From Tubiluchus corallicola (Eukaryota; Priapulida; Priapulimorpha; Priapulimorphida; Tubiluchidae), in assembly GCA_030141605.1 (NCBI GenBank), contig JAQGDQ010001095.1:1-63310 (forward strand): a stretch of 63,310 nucleotides of DNA, written 5' to 3'. Numbering within the stretch: the first letter of the stretch is position 1; each line of letters begins with the position of its first letter. A program made the position numbers and the translations under genes. The notes below the pieces were generated by a model. The model ran no database searches. It had not been told where the DNA came from and saw nothing but the letters and a program-made list of their open reading frames with translations. This document shows, piece after piece, positions 12,870 to 25,400 of the stretch.

Positions 12870-13382
12870 CTTGAACAGTCGCAGTATGTTGGCAACCATT
12901 ATAGGTACCTGGCTTGATGCAGCACCAATCACTCCAGCCACGGGCTTTGGTGGTCTGTACTTGGGTGTCTCACCATCCTCGCATTTAAAACCAGTCATGT
13001 CAACCGTATTAGCCGAAGTACGAATGAAGTCCATGGCTTGTTCTAATGCGTACGTATCTGTAGAACATGTGTCTTTGATTTCTACACCGATTGTAATATT
13101 AGGTAAGATATTCGGATCTCTATTGAGTTTATCAACAGCAAATAGCATAGCCTCCACGCGTTGTATACCCTTCTCTTTTTTAATGGGGCCGCAGGGGGTT
13201 CCCTCGCCGGGCAACCCCGCTTCGTGCATGGGGAACAGTCCACCAAATATAACATCTCCCTGGCTGATGATCTGTTTTGAATTCACGCTCCAGTCGTAGG
13301 TGAGATCGCGGTGGTACCTCCGACTATAAACAAGCTCGGGGCAGATCCCATGAAACCACAAAACCAGCCAAAAGAAATTCAT
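12870..13382 (-). CDS. Group III metabotropic glutamate receptor-like, first coding exon
   Basis: The minus-strand exon starts at ATG 13382 and ends at donor AAG|GTAAGT after 12870: 171 codons, ending in phase 0. The frame is open further upstream, but this ATG begins a good signal peptide (MNFFWLVLWFHGICPELVYS), so I chose it. After it comes the start of the Venus-flytrap ligand domain: GDVIFGGLFPMHEAG, KKEKGIQRVEAMLFAVDKLN, LPNITIGVEIKDTC, ALEQAMDFI and GVIGAASSQVPIMVANILRL. These match class C glutamate receptors closely. The Lys and Arg of KEKGIQR correspond to the residues that hold the distal glutamate carboxylate in group III receptors (from family knowledge). No later exon was found in the 12.8 kb downstream on this strand. 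Confidence 0.88.
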
Positions 13383-14504
13383 GTTTCTCGCGTGACAATA
13401 ATTAAAACTGTCGTCATTTTTTCTTGTCCAGTTTTTGTATGTTTGAAATTTTGAATTTGTTTGATTATCAAGCTGAGAATTATCAACGCGTTTGAATTCA
13501 TATTTCTCTAACTTTCTTAGAGACTGTACAAAATGAAGCCGTTTCTTACACACAAGTGATAAGATCATGAAACTTATTTTGGCTTCAATTATTCCTGCGC
13601 GTCGGTATCTGCTTCAAATCAGTTTTCTTACACGTGAAGTCCACTAGAGAAAGTCACCCTTTTTTTTCTCAAAGATTGTTGCGAAGTTCGTCTAATGACG
13701 CACGGATAAAACGTTCTCTCATTATAATTGAAATTTATTACTGCTGTAAAATTCGCGTGCTCATCAAAAATAGGCCTGCAGCTTAGATAACAAGTCACCT
13801 TGAGTTATTCGAAATGTTCGCAGATTCCATCACGGTAAGCAATGTTTTACTGAAGTTGATTCGACTTCGTCGATACTCGGTCCCATTAGCCGCCACTGCG
13901 CATGCGCGCTGCGAACTTGTCCCCAATCCGCATCGATAGACCTGAAGGGTAAGTGGGGAAAGATAACTGCCTTAATCAGGGATGAGGATGGAACTGTGTT
14001 GAAATACTCAGTAGCTAACTTTGTCAACACGCTGTAGGTCATCATTGATTTTATCCTTCGCCATCATCAAGGGAAATAATTACCGTCACACTAATTGCTA
14101 CAGTCAAGAATATCAATTAATGCATTAAGCGCTGATAGTTATCGTTAACTATGAACCTAACCATCCCCACTTACCCCCCCCCCCCTGAAATAGGGCCTGT
14201 ATCTCGGCTAAAATTAGTTTGATTATTCATTTATTGAACCATTGAGCAAAGCAAATTACAAGGGACAAAGAAAAAAAACATGATACATCGGAACAAAGAA
14301 GCCACGTGTACGTGTGCAATGATTCAAGCACAAAAAAACGACTTGTTTAGTTCATTTCAGTTTAGTTTGACTTTATTTCAGTTATACCTAAGTCAGCTAA
14401 ACTTAGCAGTCCAATTTTAGTTGTTAAATTTTTAATTAAATTTAATTTTATTTAGCTATGTTAATCAAAGTTAACCAAAACGTAGCCACTGGTGGGGGGG
14501 GGGG

Positions 14505-14972
14505 CGCAAGCCAGCCCAACTCACTGCCGGTCCCAAGCCCGGATAAATAGGGAGGGTTAGGGTCAGGAAGGGCATCCGCCTGTAAAAACTGCGCCAAAAC
14601 CTTCTATGAATGAGTCGGTGAGACTTAAAGGTAAAGTCCACAAAGAAGTGGTCAGACCCGCTCTAATCTATGGGCTGGTAGCAGCTTCTCTAAAGAAGAC
14701 CGAAGAGAAGAAAATGGGTGTGGTGGAGATGAGGATGTTGAGATGGATGGTGGGAATAACAAGAAGAGATAAAATTAGAAATAATAATATCAGAGGAACA
14801 GTAAAAGTAGTGGAAGCCTCGCAAGATTGCGATGGTATGGACACCTGAAAAGAAGAGTCGGTGAAGATCATGTGGGAAGGGAAGACATAAATGAAGAGAT
14901 GGTCAACAACAGGAATGCGTGGAGAAGACTCATTCACAACGGCGACCCCGAATAGGGAAAAGCTGGGAAGAA
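14505..14972 (+). pseudogene. RTE-type non-LTR retrotransposon fragment (RT C-terminus)
   Basis: A broken frame from 14606 encodes VVRPALIYGL, KKTEEKKMGVVEMRMLRWMV, GITRRDKIRN and IRGTVKVVEAS. After a frameshift near 14830 it continues with GHLKRR and EDHVGRED. This is the C-terminal end typical of RTE-like reverse transcriptases. The preceding 14505-14605 holds the AGGAAGGGCATCCGCC block often seen in such elements. Truncated and inactive. Confidence 0.75.
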
Positions 14973-15175
14973 GAAGTTATCGTTAAACAAGAGCAGCAGT
15001 AGTTTCCATCAATTTCGTTGCAACCGTTGCCGTTATTCAAAACAAGTTTTCTCTTAAAAAACATCTTAATCACTTTTTTCTTACAGGCACTTATTTAGAT
15101 TTAGATTTAATATTTTATTTCAAACTTCACAAAGTTCATATGCACATCACAAATTAATACAAATAATACAATAAA

Positions 15176-15670
15176 TCATGACACACAACAATAACACAAA
15201 TAACAATATAACAAACTCCGCCAATGACGTCTAATTACAGAAGTAAAGTTTCCATCACTGTTTAAAATGTTCTTGCATATAAAATTTTCACTCTTATTCA
15301 GCCTGACGTATAAACTGTATGCACATTTTCTGTGAATCACATCAAAATAAATAATATTAAGTCTAGTAGAAATATATCTAGCGCTCGTATCATATGAAAA
15401 GTTAAACAGCTTCCGTGTTGATACATTATATGCAACCTTGAGTTTGCTAAGATTGTAAGAATAAAAATGTCTCCAAGTGGACATACAATAAAAAGTAGTG
15501 CAGTAAGCATTAAACAGTTGTCTCTTCACGTTAACTGAACAGTGAGTAAATTTCATGAGTAATTTATTTGCTCTACCATAGTAAATTGAACATTGTCGTA
15601 ATATATCTAAATCATCTACATATGAACATTTACAGTTAAAAAACAACACAGGTTTGTTAAAACATTCACA
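15176..15670 (-). pseudogene. LINE reverse transcriptase C-terminal remnant
   Basis: A 157-codon minus-strand frame encodes DDLDILRQCSIYYGRANKLL then FTHCSVNVKRQLFNAYC, TTFYCMSTW and LKVAYNVSTRKLFN. This matches the thumb/C-terminal region of Jockey/CR1/L2-like LINE proteins. It ends in low-complexity sequence with no catalytic core, so it is a 5'-truncated dead copy. Confidence 0.6.
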
Positions 15671-15704
15671 TTAAAAAGTTAAAATCATGCCAAACGTTTC
15701 GATA

Positions 15705-15770
15705 GGCTGCTGCTGTCATCATCACCCTTGTATGTTTGTAAATTTAGCACTAATGATGACAGCAGCAGCC
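15705..15770. repeat. Perfect 18-bp hairpin
   Basis: GGCTGCTGCTGTCATCAT at 15705-15722 is exactly complementary to ATGATGACAGCAGCAGCC at 15753-15770, with a 30-base loop. It probably marks the end of a transposable element; no terminator role is implied. Confidence 0.75.
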
Positions 15771-16469
15771 TTGTCAAGGATTTTTGTTTGTTAAATTTAA
15801 TATAGCGTTTTACAGTTACAAGTGGCGACATCTGGCTTCAATATTTGCATCCTAGTCAATTTCCGGTCATTCAAGTTTCAATGTGTTCAAGTGATGACGT
15901 GTTTCTGTGTAACTCACGATTTAATGCCAACGATGTATGTAAATTTTATTTAGTTATTTACTGTAAGTCTCTCATTAATTTCACGTAATCGTAATCGATC
16001 TTTTGATAAGAAATGAATTAGTTTATTAAATGAATTTATATATCTTGTTTCAGATAAAATATTTTATTTTGGGTAATGGCGTCTCAGTGTCAGATATGAA
16101 GTAAATGACTAAGGGTCACGTGACGTGAACATGGTATGCAAACAATAAACTGTTATGCTAAGCAAAAAATGACCTTGTTTGTCTTCATAAAACCCAAACA
16201 AGCCTGTCGAAATGCATGGCCTGATTTTAGCTTTTTAGTGTAAAAGTTTTATAAAGTTGTGTTGTTTTTTAAACATCTTAATGTTGTAAACGTGTTTGTT
16301 GTGTCATTTAGTTAAAATTTTAAATCGACGAAACAAGCCAAGTTTGGACGGTATAGACGTAAAAAATTGTACCGATTATCATGGCTATAAATAACTATGG
16401 AAGTTTTTGCTGAATCAAAGTAATTTATTTATGATATTGCAGCAATGATCAGGCTGAAATAACAACAAC

Positions 16470-16679
16470 AAAATAATTACATATAATACTGCCATACCGC
16501 CTAGAGCATAAGTACAAATATAAATGTTTCGAATTATACTAATTCCAGAATTGTTCCTTTAATCACAAAAGTAAAACTGCAAATAATATACCGTTCTAAA
16601 TGTTAAACATCTGCTTGACACTGCATGGAGTTCTTATTGTTAAATGTGTTAAAAATTGCCCCTGGCAAACAGCAATACG
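16470..16679 (-). repeat. Dispersed repeat, copy 2
   Basis: Inverted copy of the 12499-12706 repeat, recognisable by CATCTGCTTGACACTGCATG and the shared AATAATATACCGTTC. Confidence 0.8.
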
Positions 16680-16699
16680 GGTACTCTTCATATGCTGAA

Positions 16700-17950
16700 G
16701 TCTTCGAGATCCTCTAGGCTACCATAACGAAAATTCCTATAAAGAAATAAATAGGGGTGGTTGACTTGATGACCTGCTGGTCTTTCTCTAAACACTCCAC
16801 ATAATTTGCATTAATTTTCTTATGAACATTGTATTAAAGATAAATAAACTTCTTGAACTGAAAAAAAATGAAAAATTGACTGTACAATGTATACGTGTGT
16901 TCGGCATTAAATGATGTTAATAGTTATTTTATTTATTTTTATTATTATTATTATTATTATCACATTCAGTACAATATAATGACATTAAGCACACAGTGAC
17001 ATCAAAATTATTACGTCATACCGAATTAAATTGTTATGTTTCATACACTATCGTTATCATAAAAGAATAATTGTACTGCAGTGGGCTAGAGAAGCAAAGG
17101 CTTGTATAAACCCACTGTCATGTGAACCCGATAAAAAAAGAATGGATGAGTGAACAAAAAAAGAACTGGGAGAAAGGTTAGATCACACAGGAAGTGTAGA
17201 AGGATTTGTTAGTGGAAAAGGTAGGAAGAAAGATAATAGATTGCGCTATGTTGACATCAGCTCTAAAGATTTATCAATGATGCCTTGTTTTGCATAATCT
17301 GTACCAGAATTGTGGTACATAGTAAAATAATAGAAATATAAAATGATAATATGGAACTTTTGTACAGCAGTTACTGCTAATAAATCACTTGCACAACTTT
17401 TTCTCCAAGTTATAAGAAACAAATTGACAACAACGCGATATTATAGTTGGGGCCAGTCATTCAGTCTACACGAAAGAACTAATGCAAGCAATGTTTCAGT
17501 CAGTCTTGAATCATTTACGTAAACCTTAGCTCAGTTTCCCATTGACGAAGGAAGCGAGTCAAGGCTAGCTCTGTATTGCTTTACTTTCACCACTAGTCTT
17601 ACGCTGCATTTGGTCGCGCAACTGCGAGTGTGTGGTAAAGGAAAACCGGATGATTGTGTAAAAACGAGTTCAAAATAAAGAATATTCTAAAATATTGAAA
17701 ACTACAATAGCTTATTTTAAATGAAAACTTAGATTAAATAATAATTACCTCGGATACTCAAATCTCGTAAAACTTTCAAAGCTACGCGCGGCTCTGTGAA
17801 TCAACTAAGATTGGCAGCGGCGCCTTTTTCTCACATTCGCGTGACTGACAAATAGAAAGCTGTACCGTGATAAGCATGATCATGAACTGTAATGTTAGTT
17901 TCTGACGTCGTATGACGTAAAGCCTATTTTCATCACATTACGCGTTTAAG
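16700..17950. other. No gene seen
   Basis: AT-rich intergenic DNA with an ATT-rich stretch near 16931-16970. Short ORFs show no family resemblance. Confidence 0.5.
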
Positions 17951-18537
17951 CAGTAACACTTACGCAAACGTGCTTGAGCAGTAACACTTACGCAAACGTG
18001 CTTGAGCAGTAACACTTACGCAAACGTGCTTGAGCAGTAACACTTACGCAAACGTGCTTGAGCAGTAACACTTACGCAAACGTGCTTGAGCAGTAACACT
18101 TACGCAAACGTGCTTGAGCAGTAACACTTACGCAAACGTGCTTGAGCAGTAACACTTACGCAAACGTGCTTGAGCAGTAACACTTACGCAAACGTGCTTG
18201 AGCAGTAACACTTACGCAAACGTTCTTGAGCAGTAACACTTACGCAAACGTGCTTGAGCAGTAACACTTACGCAAACGTTCTTGAGCAGTAACACTTACG
18301 CAAACGTTCTTGAGCAGTAACACTTACGCAAACGTGCTTGAGCAGTAACACTTACGCAAACGTGCTTGAGCAGTAACACTTACGCAAACGTGCTTGAGCA
18401 GTAACACTTACGCAAACGTGCTTGAGCAGTAACACTTACGCAAACGTTCTTGAGCAGTAACACTTACGCAAACGTGCTTGAGCAGTAACACTTACGCAAA
18501 CGTGCTTGAGCAGTAACACTTACGCAAACGTTCTTGA
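17951..18537. repeat. 28-bp satellite array, 21 units
   Basis: The unit CAGTAACACTTACGCAAACG plus TGCTTGAG repeats about 21 times with nearly no change. The only recurrent variant is a G-to-T (CGTGCTTGAG/CGTTCTTGAG) concentrated in the second half. Such homogeneity implies recent expansion or active gene conversion. Confidence 0.95.
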
Positions 18538-18539
18538 CG

Positions 18540-20255
18540 AGCAAGAGAAGATGCCTGTTATTGCACAATCTGTGGTTACTTTCTGACGTAAGCAATGACT
18601 AAATTGGCACGGGACACTTGGTTAGCGAAACCAAAAGTTTATTTTTGTTCATCACAGCAATTAACACACTTCACTCTGATTCATTCTTAACTAATTATTT
18701 AAGTGAAAAGGCTTAAGTGAAATGCGTTTGCAAGTAACATCAGCGAACTAAATAAAATCGCTTTCTCATCTTGTTCTTGCTCCATTTTCAAGTTATGACC
18801 AGTGTCTGGCGTTCGCGTACAACGTCTAGAAGCCAGAAAGAACGTATATATTGTCAACACAGCAGTGTGTGATGAAACCAAAAATTTCAGCAGCGTCTAG
18901 AAGCCAGACTTGAAAAGCTCTTCCTATTTTTGAGCGTCTTGCGTCCAGCGTCTGTTCCTCAACGAGCTAAAAAGGACCGGTCCTGCGCATTCTTACACGA
19001 ATAAATGGCGTAGAAAAGAGGAAACATTGAAAAATAAATTTGGCATTGTCCATTTTGTTTTTCTGCGAAGAGTAAAAAGAGATTGAACATCAGATGCTCT
19101 TTCGTTACCTGTTTGTTGTGAACAATAGAAGCTGGCAGTTTTGGAGTATCATAAGATTTAACCATTGCTATTGTTCTTCGAGATTTTGTTTATGCTTACC
19201 ATACAATGAAGGATTGCTTTCTGCCCCGCGATAATTATAACCTTCATATAAGCCTAGGGTTTCATATTCAGCAAAGAAGCCATTCTGAGTCAGGTCAGAG
19301 AATAGCGTTGGTTGAATGCAGATATATTCCATTGGCTTCGCACGTGACACGTACCCAGTGTTGTAATACACAACTTACAGAAATAAATAATTATTTGAGA
19401 TTTTAATTTTGCAGATTATCAAAATTTAATATTAAATTAAGTACCACGCAATCACTAAATTTGTGGGAGCAAATTACGTATAAAAAGTTAGATATGGACT
19501 TAGATTTGTAGACTGGACATTTGATTTACAATTTCAGTGCAATGACAATTAAACTACACAGACCTTGTCTTAACTGAAATCAATGCAAGGTTTAATTCTA
19601 TCCTAATAATTGGATTGTTCTACCAAGATTGATCACAAAGGTCTAATGTGGTGCATAGTGGTCATTGCATCGGTACCTGGATAATGTCTCAACTCGCTCT
19701 CATTTCTTCCTCTTTCATATTTTCTAGTTTGTTATTTTGCAGTGGTCAGGAATAGTTGGCGAACCATCTTGTTAAAACTCGAGTTCTTCGCTCGCTGAAG
19801 TTGCAAGTTAGATCAGTGCTCTATTAAAATAACTCAATTCATGCTGTGCTCACAATTTTTTCCATAAATCAAGCAAAATTAATTTCATAACATGATAATA
19901 TTACATTCTTTCTATTTTGGCTGAATAAATTTTGCCTCAGCTTAAGCGTGGTCCTGTGTAACAAGCTGAACCTAATAACTAATTACATGGAAGCCGTATG
20001 AATGTAATGTAACTGTCTTTATTATAATGTAATCATACTAATAAGGGCTCTTCAAGGTGCTCGGTAATTTTCCTACACTTGCCGGAAACGGAACCTACGT
20101 AATTTGTAGCACTATTATTCAACCGCAATTATCAGTGAAGATTAGCAATTTTGACTGACAGATATCAACAATGGCAATTTGCTTATAAAAATTATCATAA
20201 ATTGGTAAAGAGGAGAATGCTGCAGTTAGGACTAGAGAGAATTTTCTTTTTTCAA
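18540..20255. other. No gene seen
   Basis: Contains short paired pieces such as the twice-seen GTCTAGAAGCCAGA near 18825 and 18895. No exon-like ORF was supported. Confidence 0.45.
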
Positions 20256-23200
20256 ATGTAGTTAAATGCAGAGAAGGCTGACTTGTCGTAGAACCGGAGC
20301 ATGTAGTTAAATGCAGAGAAGGCTGACTTGTCGTCCAACCGGAGCATGTAGTTAAACGCAGAGAAAGCTGACTTGTCGTCTAACCGGAGCATGTAGTTAA
20401 ACGCAGAGAAGACTGACTTGTCGTCTAACCGGAGCATGTAGTTAAACGCAGAGAAGACTGACTTGTCGTCTAACTGGAGCATGTAGTTAAACGCAGAGAA
20501 GACTGACTTGTCGTCGAACTGAAGCATGTAGTTAAATGCAGAGAAAGCTGACTTGTCGTCGAACTGGAGCATGTAGTTAAACGCAGAGAAGGCCGACTTG
20601 TCGTCGAACCGGAGCGTGTAGTTAAATGCAGGGAAAGCTGACTTGTCGTCTAACCAGAGCATGTAGTTAAACGCAGAGAAGGCTGACTTGTCGTCTAACC
20701 GGAGCATGTAGTTAAACGCAGAGAAGGCCGACTTGTTGTCTAACTGGAGCATGTAGTTAAACGCAGTGAAGACTGACTTGTCGTCCAACCGGAGCATGTA
20801 GTTAAACGCAGTGAAGACTGACTTGTCGTCTAACTGGAGCATGTAGTTAAACGCAGAGAAGACTGACTTGTCGTCGAACCGGAGCATGTAGTTAAACGCA
20901 GTGAAGACTGACTTGTCGTCGAACCGGAGCGTGTAGTTAAATGCAGAGAAGGCTGACTTGTCGTCGAACCGAAGCATGTAGTTCAATGCAGAAAAGGCTG
21001 ACTTGTCGTCTAACTGGAGCATGTAGTTAAATGCAGAGAAGGCTGATTTGTCGTCTAACCGGAGCATGTAGTTAAATGCAGAGAAGACTGACTTGTCGTC
21101 GAACCGGAGCATGTAGTTAAACGCAGTGAAGACTGACTTGTCGTCTAACTGGAGCATGTAGTTAAATGCAGAGAAGGCTGACTTGTCGTCTAACTGGAGC
21201 ATGTAGTTAAATGCAGAGAAGACTGACTTGTCGTCAAACCGGAGCATGTAGTTAAATGCAGAGAAGACTGACTTGTCGTTGAACTGGAGCATGTAGGTAA
21301 ATGCAGAGAAGGCTGACTTGTCGTCGAACATGAGCATGTAGGTAAATGCAGAGAAGACTGACTTGTCGTCTAACTGGAGCATGTAGTTAAATGCAGAGAA
21401 GACTGACTTGTCTTCAAACCGGAGCATGTAGTTAAATGCAGAGAAGACTGACTTGTCGTCGAACCGGAGCATATAGTTAAACGCAGAGAAGGCTGACTTG
21501 TCGTCGAACATGAGCATGTAGGTAAACGCAGAGAAGGCTGACTTGTCGTCGAACTGGAGCGTGTAGGTAAACGCAGAGAAGGCTGACTTGTCGTCGAACT
21601 GGAGCATGTAGTTAAATGCAGAGAAGGCTGACTTGTCGTCCAACCGGAGCATGTAGGTAAATGCAGAGAAGACTGACTTGTCATCAAACCAGAGCGTGTA
21701 GTTAAATGCAGAGAAGACTGACTTGTCGTCGAACTGGAGCATGTAGGTAAACGCAGAGAAGGCTGACTTGTCGTCTAACCTTAGCATGTAGTTAAACGCA
21801 GAGAAGGCTGACTTGTCGTCGAACCGGAGCATGTAGTTAAACGCAGAGAAGGCTGACTTGTCGTCGTACCGGAGCGTGTAGTTAAATGCAGAGAAGGCCG
21901 ACTTGTCGTCTAACCGGAGCATGTAGTTAAACGCAGAGAAGGCCGACTTGTCGTCGAACCGGAGCATGTAGTTAAATGCAGAGAAGACTGACTTGTCGTC
22001 GAACCGGAGCATGTAGTTAAATGCAGAGAAGGCTGACTTGTCGTCGAACCGGAGCGTGTAGTTAAATGCAGAGAAGGCTGACTTGTCGTCGAACCGGAGC
22101 ATGTAGTTAAATGCAGAGAAGGCCGACTTGTCGTCTAACCGGAGCATGTAGTTAAATGCAGAGAAGGCCGACTTGTCGTCGAACCGGAGCGTGTAGTTAA
22201 ACGCAGAGAAGACTGACTTGTCATCAAACCAGAGCGTGTAGTTAAATGCAGAGAAGACTGACTTGTCGTCGAACTGGAGCATGTAGGTAAACGCAGAGAA
22301 GGCTGACTTGTCGTCTAACCTTAGCATGTAGTTAAACGCAGAGAAGGCTGACTTGTCGTCGAACCGGAGCATGTAGTTAAACGCAGAGAAGGCTGACTTG
22401 TCGTCGTACCGGAGCGTGTAGTTAAATGCAGAGAAGGCCGACTTGTCGTCTAACTGGAGCATGTAGTTAAACGCAGAGAAGGCCGACTTGTCGTCGAACC
22501 GGAGCATGTAGTTAAATGCAGAGAAGACTGACTTGTCGTCGAACCGGAGCATGTAGTTAAATGCAGAGAAGGCTGACTTGTCGTCGAACCGGAGCGTGTA
22601 GTTAAATGCAGAGAAGGCTGACTAGTCGTCGAACCGGAGCGTGTAGTTAAATGCAGAGAAGGCTGACTTGTCGTCGAACCGGAGCGTGTAGTTAAATGCA
22701 GAGAAGGCTGACTTGTCGTCAAACCGGAGCATGTAGTTAAATGCAGAGAAGACTGACTTGTCGTCGAACCGGAGCATGTAGTTAAACGCAGAGAAGACTG
22801 ACTTGTCGTCCAACCGGAGCATGTAGTTAAACGCAGTGAAGGCTGACTTGTCGTCCAACCGGAGCATGTAGTTAAATGCAGAGAAGGCTGACTTGTCGTC
22901 TAACTGGAGCATGTAGTTAAATGCAGAGAAGACTGACTTGTCGTCAAACCGGAGCATGTAGTTAAACGCAGAGAAGACTGACTTGTCGTCAAACCAGAGT
23001 GTGTAGTTAAATGCAGAGAAGGCTGACTTGTCGTCTAACTGGAGCATGTAGTTAAATGCAGAGAAAGCTGACTTGTCGTCGAACCGGAGCGTGTAGTTAA
23101 ATGCAGAGAAGGCCGACTTGTCGTCGAACCGGAGCATATAGTTAAACACAGAGAAAGCTGACTTGTCGTCTTACTGGAGCATATAGTTAAACGCAGAGAA

Positions 23201-24387
23201 GGCTGACTTGTCGTCGAACCGGAGCATGTAGTTAAACACAGAGAAGGCTGACTTGTCGTCTAACTGGAGCATGTAGTTAAACGCAGAGAAGGCTGACTTG
23301 TCGTCTAACCGGAGCATGTAGTTAAACGCAGAGAAGACTGACTTGTCGTCGAACCGCAGCATATAGTTAAACGCAGAGAAGACTGACTTGTCGTCGAACC
23401 GGAGCGTGTAGTTAAATGCAGAGAAGGCCGACTTGTCGTCGAACCGGAGCATGTAGTTAAATGCAGAGAAAACTGACTTGTCGTCGAACCAGAGCGTGTA
23501 GTTAAATGCAGAGAAGGCCGACTTGTCGTCGAACATGAGCATGTAGTTAAACGCAAAAAAGGCTGACTTGTCGTCGAACCGGAGCATGTAGTTAAATGCA
23601 GAGAAGGCTGACTGGTCGTCGAACCGGAGCGTGTAGTTAAACGCAGAGAAGGCTGACTTGTCGTCTAACCGAAGGATGTAGTTAAACGCAGAGAAAGCAG
23701 ACTTGTCGTCGAACCGGAGCGTGTAGTTAAATGCAGAAAAGGCTGACTTGACGTCGAACCGGAGCATGTAGTTAAATGCAGAGAAGGCTGACTTGTCGTC
23801 TAACCGGAGCATGTAGTTAAACGCAGAGAAGGCTGACTTGTCGTCCAACTGGAGCATGTAGTTAAACGCAGAGAAGGCTGACTTGTCGTCTAACCGGAGC
23901 ATGTAGTTAAACGCAGAGAAGGCTGACTTGTCGTCTAACTGGAGCATGTAGTTAAACGCAGAGAAGGCTGACTTGTCGTCTAACTGGAGCATGTAGTTAA
24001 ACGCAGAGAAGGCTGACTTGTCGTCTAACCGGAGCATGTAGTTAAACGCAGAGAAGGCTGACTTGTCGTCCAACCGGAGCATGTAGTTAAACGCAGTGAA
24101 GGCTGACTTGTCGTCTAACTGGAGCATGTAGTTAAACGCAGAGAAGACTGACTTGTCGTCGAACTGAAGCATGTAGTTAAACGCAGAGAAGGCTGACTTG
24201 TCGTCTAACCGGAGCATGTAGTTAAACGCAGAGAAGGCTGACTTGTCGTCTAACCGGAGCATGTAGTTAAACGCAGTGAAACTGACTTGTCGTCCAACCG
24301 GAGCATGTAGTTAAACGCAGTGAAGGCTGACTTGTCGTCCAACCGGAGCAGGTAGTTAAACGCAGAGAAGACTGACTTGTCGTCGAA
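20256..24387 (-). repeat. 45-bp minisatellite, about 92 units, open for long stretches
   Basis: The 45-base unit reads MLRFDDKSAFSAFNY on the minus strand. One frame is open for 766 codons (20252-22552), and two more blocks lie upstream in the same unit frame. It is interrupted by TAG at about 22622, TAA at about 23172 and a one-base deletion near 24278. Because 45 is a multiple of three, any stop-free unit gives a long ORF, so length alone is not evidence of coding. Many differences between units are synonymous in this frame (GCA/GCG, TCA/TCG, GCC/GCT), while the rest are mild (Ala/Val, Phe/Leu, Arg/Gln, Met/Thr). No signal peptide or splice structure was found at either end. Best called a minisatellite, possibly derived from coding sequence. 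Confidence 0.9.
21661..22620 (-). repeat. Higher-order 540-bp duplication inside the 45-bp array
   Basis: The pattern of variant units from about 21661 recurs from about 22201, exactly 12 units later, including the rare TCATCAAACCAGAGCG and CTTAGCATG variants. This shows block duplication by unequal exchange in addition to single-unit turnover. Confidence 0.8.
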
Positions 24388-25229
24388 ACTACAGTTTTTG
24401 TTAAGCATTCTTGAGTATAATACTGAGAAATGTTTTCCGCTTATTTTTGTTATAAAGAATTAAAGTATCAGAAACTTTTACCTATCTAAAGCATTACTGT
24501 TTTTTATATTTATTCCATAAGTGCACACAGATTAAATTACGATGAATTTCGCTTTTAAATAAACAATGTTTATGTAGTACGTTAATGTTGGTTACATTAA
24601 ACATAAAGGTTTTTTAAATACAAGCAGACTGAAATTGTAATGTGTACTTGTCAAATCCTCGCCTTGCAAATCTTTTATTATTTGTGGTGTTGTGATCATA
24701 TTAATTAATTACACTACAATTTGAGTTCGAGTCATTACTTTATCATAGCAGCCATTCACTAACTCCTCCTTAGTAATCCTTTCAAATTCTGCTTAACTAG
24801 TTATATCCTAAACTGATTCATTGTCTCTTCTGTTTTCTTTCTTTCTAATATTTCATTTTTGCTAACAAATCATTCTAAGGAGTTCTGTCTTCAAAGTGAT
24901 TTGAGACATATTGGCATGTTGGGAACAAGATTTAAAATAATCATTTATGGACCAACAGACTAAGTTTCTCAGTCTCAGGTGATAATTTTCTTCAAATATT
25001 GTGTAATTGTTACGATATATGCAATATGTGTTGTGTCGAAGTAAAAAATGACTGAACTTGAGCAACACGAAGCCTGGCCAGTAAATGAATGGTGACAGTC
25101 GGGAAAACTACTTTACGGCAGTTTCTTTTGCCATATTGCTCTCACAGTATTTATCTCAAAGAGGAAGGAAGTGCACACACCTGAAGTGACAAGACAACTT
25201 TAGCAGGTCATCTCACTTTAGAAGATTAT

Positions 25230-25400
25230 CTGCCATGATAATCTGGATTCCGGTCCCACCACAACCAATAAGTACACCATGACAGCGATAACCAAGTGGT
25301 CAAGGTGAGTGCTTAGGGACCGATATTAAGCAACGTCAAGCCTGGACAATAGGAATCACTGCCATAAGAACTGCCTCTAAGCGACTTTCTTTTCACAGTG
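25230..25400 (+). repeat. Possible 5S rRNA-derived SINE
   Basis: TTAAGCAACGTCAAGCCTGG followed by ATCACTGCC resembles the central and 3' part of metazoan 5S rRNA, preceded by a weak GGTGAGTGCTTAGGGACCGA. It is present in both segmental copies, with a second partial copy in copy B. The match is partial, so a SINE3-like element or 5S pseudogene are both possible. Confidence 0.4.

Noticed and set aside
12871-13299. Plus-strand 142-codon ORF opposite the mGluR exon
   Set aside because: It is the antisense shadow of a clearly conserved receptor exon.
17951-18537. CRISPR array
   Set aside because: The 28-bp unit repeats with no unique spacers, and the DNA is animal.
20252-22552. 766-codon open frame as a normal gene
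   Set aside because: The frame is a direct result of a stop-free 45-bp unit; it has stops and a frameshift in the same array and no splice or signal context. Kept as a repeat with an open question.
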